Part shown: positions 1-10,540 of the stretch, piece by piece
How positions within the stretch are numbered: position 1 is the first letter of the stretch
Layout: each line of letters starts with the position of its first letter
NCBI GenBank assembly: GCA_903813345.2
Contig: CAIIXF020000006.1
Coordinates: 35,006,436-35,070,435, forward strand
Direction: 5' to 3'
Origin: Owenia fusiformis
Lineage: Eukaryota > Annelida > Polychaeta > Sabellida > Oweniidae
Length of the DNA: 64,000 nucleotides
Program-made: the position numbers and the translations under genes
Notes under the pieces: generated by a model
Seen by the model: only the letters and a program-made list of their open reading frames with translations
Database searches by the model: none
What the model was told of the DNA's origin: nothing

Positions 1-220
1 TATTAAGTTTAGTTATCTTCAAAGTATTTCTACAGCAAAACATGCCTCATCCAAAACACCAGCAAAATGTGTTCAGATTGGCACATGTTCAAGGTTTTTT
101 AACATGGAACTCCAAATTAAAAAGAAAATGGAGACCTCACATTTGAAAGTTGTTCATATTAAGAGGTTTTCAAATATGGTTATACTGTATATCATTTAAA
201 GAATAAAGATTAAAACTTAC

Positions 221-3077
221 GTGCTCCACCTCTCCTGTACTGGTCTCTATCAGCACGGTCTCCACCGCGTCTGTCGGCACCTCCCTCAGCTAAAACAGAA
301 ATCCAAGAAATCTAAGTTCTTCACTTCAATAAACCTGTCATGAAAAGGAGAATCGGTTCGGATCAGAACTTTGTCTCACAGATTGGAACTTTCGGAACCC
401 CTTTCGGACCACAAATGAAAAGAAACAAAAAAGAAACGAACCTACTTGATAAGTTGATACGACAGTGTCTTGGCATAATTATATAAAAGAAGTGTAGGTT
501 GTAAAGATCTAAAGATCATTATTAAACTGATTTATTTATTTTTATCTGTGAGTGATTCCACCCCGTCGATTCCTACTTCCAGTGAAAACTGAAGGTCATA
601 GACTCAAATGGCACAGCCCTACAATGTACTAATGAACACTTTGTAGATGTGACCAAAAAAATTTAAAATATCCACACCCTCATAAAGCTAAACAAGCTTT
701 TATTTCCAGATATTGAAACATGCAATTATGAATTGAAACAAATTATGAATTTAAACACACATAGAAAATCTTGACCAGCTCAGATTTACAGGATGTGTTT
801 AGACTGTGTTCTCATCTACGATAGCACAAAACAATGTAAAATGTCAAGCACAACTAAGAGATGACACATTACTGTGGCATGAATTAATCCCCCCAGACTG
901 ACACCAATATTCAGAATGGGTCTACTGACATGCCGTTCAATGTACATGTAATAGTTGCTTTAATTTGACAGCCGTTTTGATTTGGCGGATTGATGACAAC
1001 TGCCAAATTAAGTCTCAGTCATTTTTTTTTAAATCCTAGGCAGAGATTTTTCATCCAGTTACTCGCCCTTGTGTGACCTTGCAGGATAAAAACATTTGAA
1101 AAGACCCCACCTAAATATTGAACTATTTTTGAAGATTGACGGATTCACTGCTGGTCCAGACAAAAAGATCGGATACCAAGCGAGATAAAATAGAGTTTTT
1201 AAGAGAGGGGTATTGAGGATGATCTAAAATACGACAAGTGTGTTGTTATGGACATTGATTTTTGAAAAACTAGGGCAATATTTGCATCTTTGTATGAACC
1301 CTCCAACATCCATATTTCTATGATGGGTAAATCTGCCAAATTAAATAGAAGCCAAAATTTCAAAAGTTCTCCATCCGCCAAATTCAACAGCGCCAAATAA
1401 AAGCAACAGTGGTTTGAACTATTTTTCTTCAGTAAATTGTACTTTTGTCAAACGTTTTCTTCAGTAACAGTCCTTGAAACAATTTATTCATAAAATTCAG
1501 CCAGTCAAGGCCACTGTTGATGACCGACACATCGCACAATCAATTATTTCTGCTTTTCATTACAAATGAATAGATTGAACTTACCCTTAGGTCTGGGCCT
1601 GGCAGCCTCATTTCTGGTCTGGCGTTTCAATGTGGATGGTACAATCTCTGGGGGCAGATGTAAGAAATCACGGAGATATTGGATACCCTGGTTTGTCAGG
1701 TACCAGTAGTAGTGGCGCCAGGCGAACTGTTCAGTCACCATACCACGTGATTTCAATGACTGGAATATGAAAAAGTACTTATTAGGTGTGTGACTATTTA
1801 ATAGATAAATTTTAGATGACCTGCAACCACTTGGTAGAAGTTAGACATTAGTGTGAAATGCAATGAATAAACGAAATGTGGACTGTAAGAAAACTAATAG
1901 TGCCAAAAATATAACAGTTGACATAATGTGATCAGAAATAAATGCAAAAATTCGGGTCCATGTTTGTAATTATGTCAGTGAATATGTTAACCAAACCCGT
2001 CTGGCCCAGTAATCTACTCCCGATTCTGAATTGTCGTAGATCTAGGGCCAGACAAGGTCCAATGCAAAAAAGGGGGTATTTACTCCGGAAAAAACACACT
2101 GCTGAATCATCACTTATTATTCATTCCCTATTAGCCATCCAACCAAAACATCGGGTACTATGTAAACCCAAGTATTTATTTGAAATAAAGAGAACATAAC
2201 TTACGCGTAAATGTGGTGTTTTGTTTGTTATATTGATGTTGAAATGGGCACAACATTTCGTCAATATTTCGTCAGCTCTCCGCACCGAATAAAGTCACGT
2301 GATGTGACGTAACACGAATGTGACGCGATAATTTTTTTTAACTTTCATGGAACGAAAATACATTTCCCGGGAATCAATACATTCCAAATATTACGATTTG
2401 TTCAGCAGATTTGTTATCAAAACGTAGATTACTTTATAAAACAGACGTGTCTGTGTTGTATTTAAACTGGAAAGAAATATGGTGGACATTAAATACGATT
2501 TTTCAATTTGTTGAACTGACGGAATGTAGTACTGAACGAAATAAGCAGCCGAGACTTCTCGATATTCTACGAGATCACGAACAGATTGCAGAAGAATTTT
2601 TCTTTTTGCTGCGTTTAGACGTTTCGTTCTTATTTATTAGCCGTCATCCAGCGATGGAAACCTAATATAAATACAAAGTTTGATACAAGGAACAAACACG
2701 TAAGTGATTTTTATGATGTTTATTCATTTATCAGCACGTATTATACATTGAAAAACCAGTGTGTTTTTTCCGGAGTAAATACCCCATTTTTTGCATTGGA
2801 TCGAGTCTGGCCCAGATCTACGAGGTCAGGAGTAGATAACTGGGGCAGACGGGTTTGGTTATGAATATGTATGAATTAAAAATACAAATCTACGTAGCCA
2901 TAAGAATGATATACACTCTGACGAAGACCCTACCTGTAAAGCCTTGATCACATGAAGGTTGGGCACACTTTCCAACTCTGGATGCTTTGGGGCGTTGAAG
3001 TCCTTCTTTGCAACCATAACACCCTCCTTGAAGAGGTGTTCATAGATGGCCACTCTATTCTTCTTGGGCATCAACAT
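221..3077 (-). CDS. RPS10: 40S ribosomal protein S10, 3' end outside the window
   Basis: Component of the small ribosomal subunit near the mRNA entry region. Three coding exons are visible: 3077-2934 (48 codons, begins MLMPKKNR), 1759-1585 and 289-221. Phases are 0, 1 and 1, and all sites are GT-AG. The acceptor before the first coding exon lies directly at the start codon (ttttag then GATG). Landmarks typical of eS10 are [52 protein letters not shown] and RPRPKG, followed by the Arg/Gly-rich tail region ([20 protein letters not shown]). About 129 residues are present; the family is usually about 160, so only the end of the Gly/Arg tail lies left of base 1. Intron 3 carries a decayed TIR element (954-1407). 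Identification is certain; the end of the gene is not visible. Confidence 0.97.
954..1407. mobile_element. Decayed TIR element with TTTGGCG motifs
   Basis: Left end GTTGCTTTAATTTGACAGC and right end GCGCCAAATAAAAGCAAC are imperfect inverted repeats. Internal TTTGGCGG / CCGCCAAA pairs resemble the element at 48327-48796, though the outer ends differ. It lies in RPS10 intron 3. No coding capacity is seen. Confidence 0.5.
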
Positions 3078-3509
3078 CCTAAAATTAAAGGAACAATTAA
3101 TTTCAAATCAATCAAGTATATCATGGTAAACTGACTGGACTGCAGGAAAATGCACCGTTTCAGATTCAATGATAAAGACAGATTCACACAAAAAAGGTAG
3201 TAAACTTGAGATAATGAAATTGCCTTGCATTCGAGCAAGCCTACCTTTAGAAGTTCGGACTGTTACATGACCCAAAGGAGCCGAGGAAACAAAATTGACT
3301 AAAGGAATATTTGAAAAGAAAAATCCCCAAAATATTCGGACATGCATAGTTTTATGAGCAAAATTATTGAACTTTTCAAATAGTGATGAATTAACTATTG
3401 TGAAAATCGGAAACATTACTACTCAGTCTGCTATCAAGATTACAAGTTATGTACAAAAGAAGAAGGATGGATGAGAAATCGGTCGATATTTAGAGGAGAA
3501 ATTTCGTAC

Positions 3510-3542
3510 TTGCAGTTCCAATATGGCTGCTTGCGAGAAAAG
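3510..3542 (-). promoter_or_regulatory. RPS10: Predicted RPS10 non-coding first exon with a 5' TOP start
   Basis: On the minus strand the sequence CCTTTTCTCGC at 3543-3533 looks like a 5'-terminal oligopyrimidine start, expected for ribosomal protein mRNAs under mTOR control. It is followed by GCAGCCATATTGG, the reverse complement of a YY1-type motif (AATATGGCTGC), and then a donor (AACTGCAA, gtacga) at 3510/3509. The first coding exon starts with an acceptor at 3079-3080, so a short non-coding exon upstream is required. The exact start site is inferred; 5' end data would settle it. Confidence 0.5.
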
Positions 3543-3633
3543 GACGAGACTTGACGAGACTTCCGGCGAGATGTAAATATTGAAAAAATTCTACTTTCTT
3601 TTTCTTTCTACCATTGTCTACTTTATAGTAATT
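3543..3633. promoter_or_regulatory. Shared RPS10/TAF11 promoter and TAF11 5' leader
   Basis: The inferred RPS10 start (minus, about 3542) and the TAF11 start codon (plus, 3634) are only about 90 bp apart, so both genes must use one compact divergent promoter. A perfect ETS-family core (ACTTCCGG, 3559-3566) and several CpGs are visible; no TATA box is seen at a suitable distance. The YY1-like motif lies at 3521-3531. That one site set serves both genes is an inference from spacing. Confidence 0.5.
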
Positions 3634-6600
3634 ATGGACTCGAATATCAATGATGTAGACGAGAAAAAAGAAATTGACAATCTTGAGGATCTCGAGACAC
3701 TTGAACCATTACCAAAAAGAATCAAAATTGAAGAAAATGAGCCAAATGAAAAAGATGAAAAAAAATTGGGGGAAGAAATTCAAACTGAAACTCAAACTTC
3801 TCAAAATCAAGGTGAAAACAAAGACGAAGCATCAAAAGCAGCAGGTAAACATACAGAGGATCCATCAATCTTGCTTCAATTGAAGGCACAGGCCCAGGAA
3901 GATTTAAATCCCCCCCCCCCCAAGTCACTGTATAGCTAATGTAAAAAAATCTACCTAAATATAGTGAGTGGGAGGGGGATGAACTCTTGTTCCCGTGTCT
4001 GTGGTTGAAGGCGTATATCCTCTACAGACTAGCATAGTCCTGGTAACATAAATACAATTTTATTTTTTATTCTGGGAAGCAGTTCACATGGGAAAACTCC
4101 ACTAGAGGCAATCTACTACATGCGCAATTGATAACTTATAGTTTCTTTGCATTGTTTGCACTATTTGTTGAGAAGTGGATTGTTTTAATGATCTTATATG
4201 TTTTGTCATTAAAGGGCCATCTGCTCCTGCACCAACAGTAGAAGAAGCTGAAACTGGTGAGGAACAAGGGGAGGATAGCAAGCAATCTAAGAAGGAAAAG
4301 CAAGAGGAAGAACGAAAGAAAATGCAGTAAGAAAACTGTTTCAAATAGTCTTGACTTTTTTGTCAAGACGGAGTGTACTTTTTGTACATGAAAATACAGT
4401 ATGTTTTACATGTAAACTGCTGCATTGAGAATGGTTTTGTGGTAAAAGTTTTTTTAAGAAACTCCATAACCTAATACCATTTTAAAGAGGTTGACTTTCA
4501 TCTTTAAAGGACAGCCTCGTCTGCGCTCTTTCAAGTAATAATCCTTTGATCTTGCCTTAACGCATTAGAAGCCTTCAAGCATACTTTGGTCAAAATCAAC
4601 TGAACGCCTTATTGGCTAATCACTTCACCACTGACATGCATTTCAATTTTGAACTTTGAGCATGGTTTATTTAATAATGGTGATTTATGGTTATCCCTTA
4701 TACAAATTTACTGGCTGTCACAGCCCGCTGTCACAGCGCTCTCACAGCCTGCTGTCACAGCGCTCCCGCAGCACGCTGTCACAGCGCTCTCGCAGCCCGC
4801 TCTCACAGCGCTCTCGCAGCCCGCTGTCACAGCGCTCTCACAGCCCGCTGTCACAGCGCTGCGACAGCGCTCTCACAGCGCTGTGACAGCGCTCTCAAAG
4901 CGCTGTGACAGCCCATCGGAATGTACCATGCAAATGAGGCTGCGACAGCGCTGTCACAGCATTGCCATATATGGCATTGATTATGTATCCTTCATACACA
5001 TAAATCTTAATTACCTATAGCCTATAAATTTAAATATCTTTAAAACGTTCCAAATTATAAATTTCAAATTCAGCATGGAAAAAGTAGATTCTAGGCTTGT
5101 AATACTAGTAATAGGTAATCAAAATTAAAAAATAGCTGTTACATCTTACCAGTCACACTGTTAAACCTGGCCAGTCACTATTTTTGCTGCATACATACCA
5201 ATATTAATATGAATCCCATTAACGAAATTAATAACTCTATTTGACTAGTTGACTAAACGTTAATAAGAAACGATTTTAAAAATATGGGTTGAAATTGGAG
5301 TGCCTGCTAAGGGGAGCAATTATTAGCTATTTCTTTTGTTTCCAACCTTTATTATTACCAGTTATTACCACCTTGCCGGGCCAGTTCTAGGGGTTTTAGT
5401 GCTAGTTTAGAAGGCATTCATTTTTTTACTATATCGACCTGAGAAATGTGTGACGTCATAGTGGTGGTCCATATGGACCGGTCTAGAATATATTCTGGAC
5501 CGGCAATTTTTCCCCGGGAAATTAGATATCGTTCAATGCGTAAGATTTTCTTGCTATTTCAGCCCTGGTTGTCAACGGTGGTTATAATACTAATAACGTC
5601 ATTTCTGCGAGCAATATAGTGAAATATTGGACCTTGGGCCTTCGGCCCTCGGCCCAATATTTCACTATATTGCCCTTAGAAATGACGTTATTGTACTATT
5701 ATTTGACAAGTTTCATAAACAATTACTCTCTTTGACTTGATCGACTTAGCTTACATTTGCCAATCCAACTGCTGGTTGTTGGCTGATGGATTAACCTACT
5801 AATTCATGACCAACTCATTTATATTCATATTTAAATGAACTGGCCATGAAATTAGCTGGAGTTTGTTTTCCTTATGACTGGCAGGAGAGGGAGGAGGGGT
5901 GAACCAACTGTGAATTTTCTGAAAGGTGACCCCCCCATTGGCTTCAGGCCCAACATGTTTTTTTCTTATGTCTGGATGGGTTCTGCAACAATTTTTGGTC
6001 CTTTCCTTTGGCATTTTTGCATACATATTTAAAGTCATTTAACCCATTCAACTTATCAAATGTGAACCAACCTGGAATTTTCTGAAATTATAAAGTTCAT
6101 CTGCAAGTCTTTATATGGACATATAGTTTATATGGACTATATACATTGATATTTCAGACTTCTAGTTTAACCAGTACTAACTTGCACAAAATTCATATCA
6201 TTTGATCCTTTTCCTTAGATCACTAAAACATTCCAAAGGTATCTATAAATAATCAGTAGTACAATACCTTACATGTGCTTTATAAATCAGTAATGATATA
6301 ATGGCCATTTCAGCATAATTCCTTTGCTTTTTCCTCCTACAAACTTCCTGCTCTAACTGATTTTCAGTTTGAATTTTTTAACCCACAATGCATTGGTACT
6401 TCCTGCTGTGAGAGGGCTGTGAGAGGGCTGTGAGAGCGCTGTGAGAGCGCTGCCACAAACTCTGGCTAAGATAGCATGTTGCTGTAATTGATCCAGCCAC
6501 TTTATTACTGTCACATCCCTCTCGCAGCGATGGATGGAAATACAATGCTGTGACAGCGCTCTCACAGCGTTCTCGCAGCGTATGGATGTGAGAGCATTGT

Positions 6601-9600
6601 CGCTGAAATTGATCCAGCCATCAGTTTAAGCCTATATGCTGTCACAGCGCTGCGACAGCGCTGTGGCAGCGCTGTCACAGCTTTTATTTTCCGTAAGGGA
6701 TGATATCAAAGCCATGACCACTGGACTCTGACTTGACCCTTCTATTGATTGTACATGTTAGAAAATAGTGTCCTCTCAGTGACAAAGTGAGAGGAGTTCA
6801 GTTGAGGGATATTTTGATTTATACAGGTTTTACTGTACAAGGAAGATAATAGGGAGTTTAAGCTCGCAATGTTTTTCACAACCTAAACGTGAACGGAAAA
6901 TATTTAAGCGATGCATTTGTATGGACAATTGGTCATATGTATAGGTTGATCTTTTGACTTTATATGCAAGCCTAAACGCAACCTGATGGTTAGGGATTGT
7001 TAGATGTTGTTCATTATGGATATGCATTTATCTTCTGTTTCAGGGTTCTTGTGTCCAACTTCTCAGAGGATCAGCTAAACAGGTATGAGATGTACAGACG
7101 AGCAGCTTTCCCAAAGGCGGCAATCAAGAAGGTATGGAAAGTTTCATTTCTTACTTGTAGTTACATGTATGACTTACAGTTTTGTTGTTTGATGTTTCTA
7201 AGCTCATGGAATTTGATTTTTTTTTTTTTAAATTTTGAATGCAGTAAGACCTGTGTACGTGGATTACCTTTGGTACTAAAATATATTCCACTTAGAAGGT
7301 GTTCCATTACAGAGATGCATTTTACATTAAATTAATGACATCCCCTTTACAGATTTTACTGTATTGTATTAAATAATTATTGTGTAATAGCAAGCAATTA
7401 GATGAACATACTTGTTAAATTCCAACGACTGAAGACTATTTTTGAGTCATGTGTTACATCATGGGCTTTCAATTAGATCTTACAGGGCTGATTGTATTAG
7501 ATTTGCCCACTGTGTCAAACGTATTTAGCTGACCAGAAGTTGTCTAGTCCTAATTTCCCTCTTCTTATTAATTATACGTAGTTACTAATACAAATTCATT
7601 GTTACAGTTGATGTCATCAGTGACAGGATCTATATCATCACAGAATGTTGTCATAGCAATGGCATCATATATGCTTTACTAATACAAATGCATTGTTATT
7701 GTGTGTTACAGTTGATGTCTTCAGTGACAGGATCTATATCATCACAGAATGTTGTCATAGCAATGGCATCATATATGCTTTACTAATACAAATCCATTGT
7801 TATTGTGTGTTACAGTTGATGTCTTCAGTGACAGGATCTATACCATCACAGAATGTTGTCATAGCAATGGCATCATATATGCTTTACTAATACAAATCCA
7901 TTGTTATTGTGTGTTACAGTTGATGTCTTCAGTGACAGGATCTATACCATCACAGAATGTTGTCATAGCAATGGCATCATATATGCTTTACTAATACAAA
8001 TCCATTGTTATTGTGTGTTACAGTTGATGTCTTCAGTGACAGGATCTATATCATCACAGAATGTTGTCATAGCAATGGCATCATATATGCTATACTAATA
8101 CAAATGCATTGTTATTGTGTGTTACAGTTGATGTCTTCAGTGACAGGATCTATACCATCACAGAATGTTGTCATAGCAATGGCATCATATATGCTTTACT
8201 AATACAAATGCATTGTTATTGTGTGTTACAGTTGATGTCTTCAGTGACAGGATCTATACCATCACAGAATGTTGTCATAGCAATGGCATCATATATGCTT
8301 TACTAATACAAATCCATTGTTATTGTGTGTTACAGTTGATGTCTTCAGTGACAGGATCTATATCATCACAGAATGTTGTCATAGCAATGGCATCATATAT
8401 GCTTTACTAATACAAATGCATTGTTATTGTGTGTTACAGTTGATGTCTTCAGTGACAGGATCTATATCATCACAGAATGTTGTCATAGCAATGGCATCAT
8501 ATATGCTTTACTAATACAAATCCATTGTTATTGTGTGTTACAGTTGATGTCTTCAGTGACAGGATCTATACCATCACAGAATGTTGTCATAGCAATGGCA
8601 TCATATATGCTATACTAATACAAATGCATTGTTATTGTGTGTTACAGTTGATGTCTTCAGTGACAGGATCTATACCATCACAGAATGTTGTCATAGCAAT
8701 GGCATCATATATGCTTTACTAATACAAATCCATTGTTATTGTGTGTTACAGTTGATGTCTTCAGTGACAGGATCTATACCATCACAGAATGTTGTCATAG
8801 CAATGGCATCATATATGCTTTACTAATACAAATCCATTGTTATTGTGTGTTACAGTTGATGTCTTCAGTGACAGGATCTATACCATCACAGAATGTTGTC
8901 ATAGCAATGGCAGGCATATCCAAAGTTTTTGTTGGAGAACTTGTCGAAGAAGGTATGGTTTATTATGTAGTTGATGTAGTTTAATTGGAAGCTTTCATTT
9001 GACACCTTAAACATCTCAAACGAGACATATCGTAGATTAAGCCCCATTGACACTGACTGGTCTTTTTTGATCCCCTGTGTATTTCCAATGGAGGGAAAGA
9101 CCACTAAACTTTACTTTTACATTTTATGGAATAGGAAGTAGGTGGCATTGTGCGCAGAGCACTGACACTTATTGGCAGACATTAACATTGAAACAATATT
9201 ATCAATTTGAAAATGATTGTGCTAATTTGTATCTATGAACATAACACTTCTCCTTTTATATTATCTTGAAAAATAGATGTCAGCATTACATTGTATATAA
9301 ATTGTTTGGTGAACCTTGAACCTTTGAAGACACAATAAAAATTAATCTCTTAATCTTTACAAAACTAGTACCGATACAGATCTTTGAACTTCTCATGCCG
9401 TTTTCTTTTTTTTGCCCGAGGAAAGGTTTGTTTATTATTCAATTGACTGTGTGAGTGATGATGAGTTTCTACTTATTCATTATCACATATTTTTTCATTT
9501 TTATGTCACTGCCAGAAATGGTGACATATTGTTATAGTCTCCAACTGTTTTGGCCAGTTTTTGGCAATTGGTGTTTGGCATTTGGGGTCTGTAACAGCAG

Positions 9601-9812
9601 TCAGCATCTGTAACAAATGGCAGGTGGTGACATTTTGCATGTTAATGCCTTGTATATATTTTACCTTTTATTCATTTCCAGCCTTAAATGTGATCGAACA
9701 GTGGAATGAGAAGCCACCTATACAACCTAAGCACCTGAGGGAAGCAACAAGGAGGCTTAAACACAAAGGACTGTTTCCAAACTCTAAACACAAACAGAAA
9801 TTATTCTTATAA
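3634..9812 (+). CDS. TAF11: Transcription initiation factor TFIID subunit 11
   Basis: Histone-fold subunit of TFIID that pairs with TAF13. Five exons: 3634-3844, 4215-4326, 7044-7131, 8856-8952, 9682-9812. Phases 1, 2, 0, 1 join cleanly, giving 212 residues, close to the usual length of about 211. The N-terminal part (residues 1-107) is acidic, Lys/Glu-rich and poorly conserved. Conserved core motifs are [20 protein letters not shown] and FPKAAIKK (exon 3), [20 protein letters not shown] (exon 4) and [12 protein letters not shown] with PNSKHK (exon 5). The start is the ATG at 3634; the frame is open further upstream but has no earlier ATG. Intron 2 holds a foldback-like element, and intron 3 ends in twelve 104-bp units that each copy the acceptor and part of exon 4. 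Only the exon 4 at 8856 continues into GISKVF and has a donor. Confidence 0.96.
4695..6699. mobile_element. Foldback-like element with AGCGCT arrays in both arms
   Basis: The left end (CCCTTATACAAATTTACTGG) and right end (inverted: CCCTTACGGAAAATAAAAGC) match at CCCTTA, share an A/T-rich spacer, and both lead into tandem arrays whose units carry AGCGCT and CTGTCACAGC. The left array (about 4719-4965) has a period near 24 bp; the right array (about 6405-6682) is its inverted counterpart, seen as CTGTGAGAGCGCT. The 1.4 kb interior has no transposase frame and holds a separate palindrome (5593-5695). The whole lies in TAF11 intron 2. At most 2 bp (AT) of target duplication can be proposed. Confidence 0.6.
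5593..5695. repeat. About 100-bp near-perfect palindrome
   Basis: AATAACGTCATTTCTGCGAG and GCAATATAGTGAAATATTGG are followed, after a short GGGCCTTCGGCCC-type centre, by their reverse complements (CCAATATTTCACTATATTGC, then AGAAATGACGTTATT). Arms are roughly 45 bp, with mismatches only beside the outer block. As RNA or single-stranded DNA this would form one long hairpin. It may be a small palindromic element nested in the larger one. Confidence 0.75.
7242..7361. mobile_element. Small TIR element, CAGTAAAACCTGT family
   Basis: Begins CAGTAAGACCTGTG and ends AGATTTTACTG, with internal text (TTTGGTAC, GTGTTCC) shared with a related sequence starting near 57440 (CAGTTAAACCTGTGTAAAG). It lies just upstream of the acceptor array in TAF11 intron 3. 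The ends suggest a Tc1/mariner or pogo-type non-autonomous element; a TA duplication is not clear here. Confidence 0.45.
7608..8855 (+). repeat. Twelve tandem 104-bp copies of the TAF11 intron-3 acceptor plus partial exon 4
   Basis: Exon-like starts (TTGATGTC) occur at 7608, 7712, 7816, 7920, 8024, 8128, 8232, 8336, 8440, 8544, 8648, 8752 and finally 8856, exactly 104 bp apart. Each unit holds about 55 bp of exon 4 (through ATAGCAATGGCA) and then TCATATATGCTTTACTAATA, a spacer and TTGTGTGTTACAG. So each unit carries a branch-point-like TACTAAT and an AG acceptor but no good donor. Units differ at only a few positions (ATC/ACC, GCATT/CCATT, CTTTAC/CTATAC), which points to recent expansion or homogenisation. 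The acceptor of the first unit is 10 bp shorter (it lacks TTGTGTG-type sequence) and that unit has TCATCAG instead of TCTTCAG; it is probably nearest the founder. Confidence 0.95.
9501..9656. repeat. Dispersed repeat, TATGTCACCACCAAAA family (copy 1)
   Basis: Starts TTTTATGTCACTGCCAGAAA, continues GGTGACATATTGTTATAGTC and ends GGTGGTGACATTTTGCATG. Related copies lie at about 26463-26590 (minus), 49914-50275, 52782-52914, 54790-54935 (poor) and 56089-56236. The two ends of each copy are partly inverted (TGTCACCACC / GGTGGTGACA), so it may be a small TIR element. This copy sits in TAF11 intron 4. Confidence 0.55.
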
Positions 9813-10275
9813 TATAGGAAATGGGATGGATTATTTTATCATCAACGTCTCTGATATATCTCTATCATCATCACCACCATGACATTACCCTGAGATCACA
9901 GAAAAACCACACTACAATTTGACGAGGATCGATCATTTAGAATTTGGAGATCAATGAATCAGAAACTACTGTAGGCCCATGATAATTATATGCATGTAGC
10001 TTGATAATACAGAAATCGCCATGGCTGAGCAATGACAAACTCTGATTGACTCATTACATGTGGAGGTTTATCGCTAAATTTAAAGTATGTGTGCTGTGCG
10101 CATCTATACCGTAAATCCTATGTTCGACTTTTATTTAACAGTTGTATTCTCACATGTTTATACATGTGACAACTTGTGGGGCAATTAAGATCATTATCAA
10201 GTTATTAAATGTTGTTTGCGTAGGCTGTTGTATTTTAGTTGTAGTTATAGAAAAGACTGGTAGGCTTGCAATTGA

Positions 10276-10287
10276 AATAAAAATAAA
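10276..10287 (+). terminator. TAF11: Likely TAF11 polyadenylation signals
   Basis: Two overlapping AATAAA hexamers (10276-10281 and 10282-10287) lie about 465 bp after the TAF11 stop codon, giving a plausible 3' UTR. Further AATAAA copies downstream could serve as alternatives. Confidence 0.4.
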
Positions 10288-10397
10288 TACACTGGGTGTA
10301 TGAGTGAGTGTATAGGCAGGTATGAGTCAGACGAATTTTAAAGAAAATTTTTTTGCACAATATCTGAATAAAATTGTGAAAATGATGAATACAAGTA

Positions 10398-10540
10398 CAG
10401 GGGTTTCATGAGCAGCAGCCAACAGGCGATTTTCCTTAGGGACTTTTAACTTTTCCATGTTAAATTTATGATTTCTATTAACTTTGCCTGTTGTTTTCAT
10501 TTAGTTAGCCTGTTGTGAAAAAATTCTAGTGACACCCCTG
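10398..10540. mobile_element. 143-bp TIR element with 5-bp target duplication (CAGGGGTTTCA family)
   Basis: Starts CAGGGGTTTCATGAGCAG and ends CTAGTGACACCCCTG, flanked on both sides by AAGTA (10393-10397 and 10541-10545). A second copy (41412-41585) shares the ends and most of the interior, including CCATGTTAAATTTATGATTT and GCCTGTTGTTTTCATTTA. Confidence 0.75.

Noticed and set aside
3580-3633. Upstream extension of TAF11 with a hydrophobic N-terminus
   Set aside because: The extension starts at TTG, not ATG, and lies in the 5' leader; a signal-like peptide makes no sense on a TFIID subunit.
4649-5020. Open frames of 123, 76 and 73 residues rich in Ser, Gln, Leu (plus strand)
   Set aside because: They follow the 24-bp period of the AGCGCT array, which is open in all three frames; no homology and inside TAF11 intron 2.
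7608-8855. Possible CRISPR-like direct repeat array
   Set aside because: Units are contiguous and nearly identical along all 104 bp, with no unique spacers, in a eukaryotic intron.
7693-8984. Eleven overlapping 65-83-residue open frames in the 104-bp array
   Set aside because: Each is two array units read in succession; only the final partial exon is part of TAF11.
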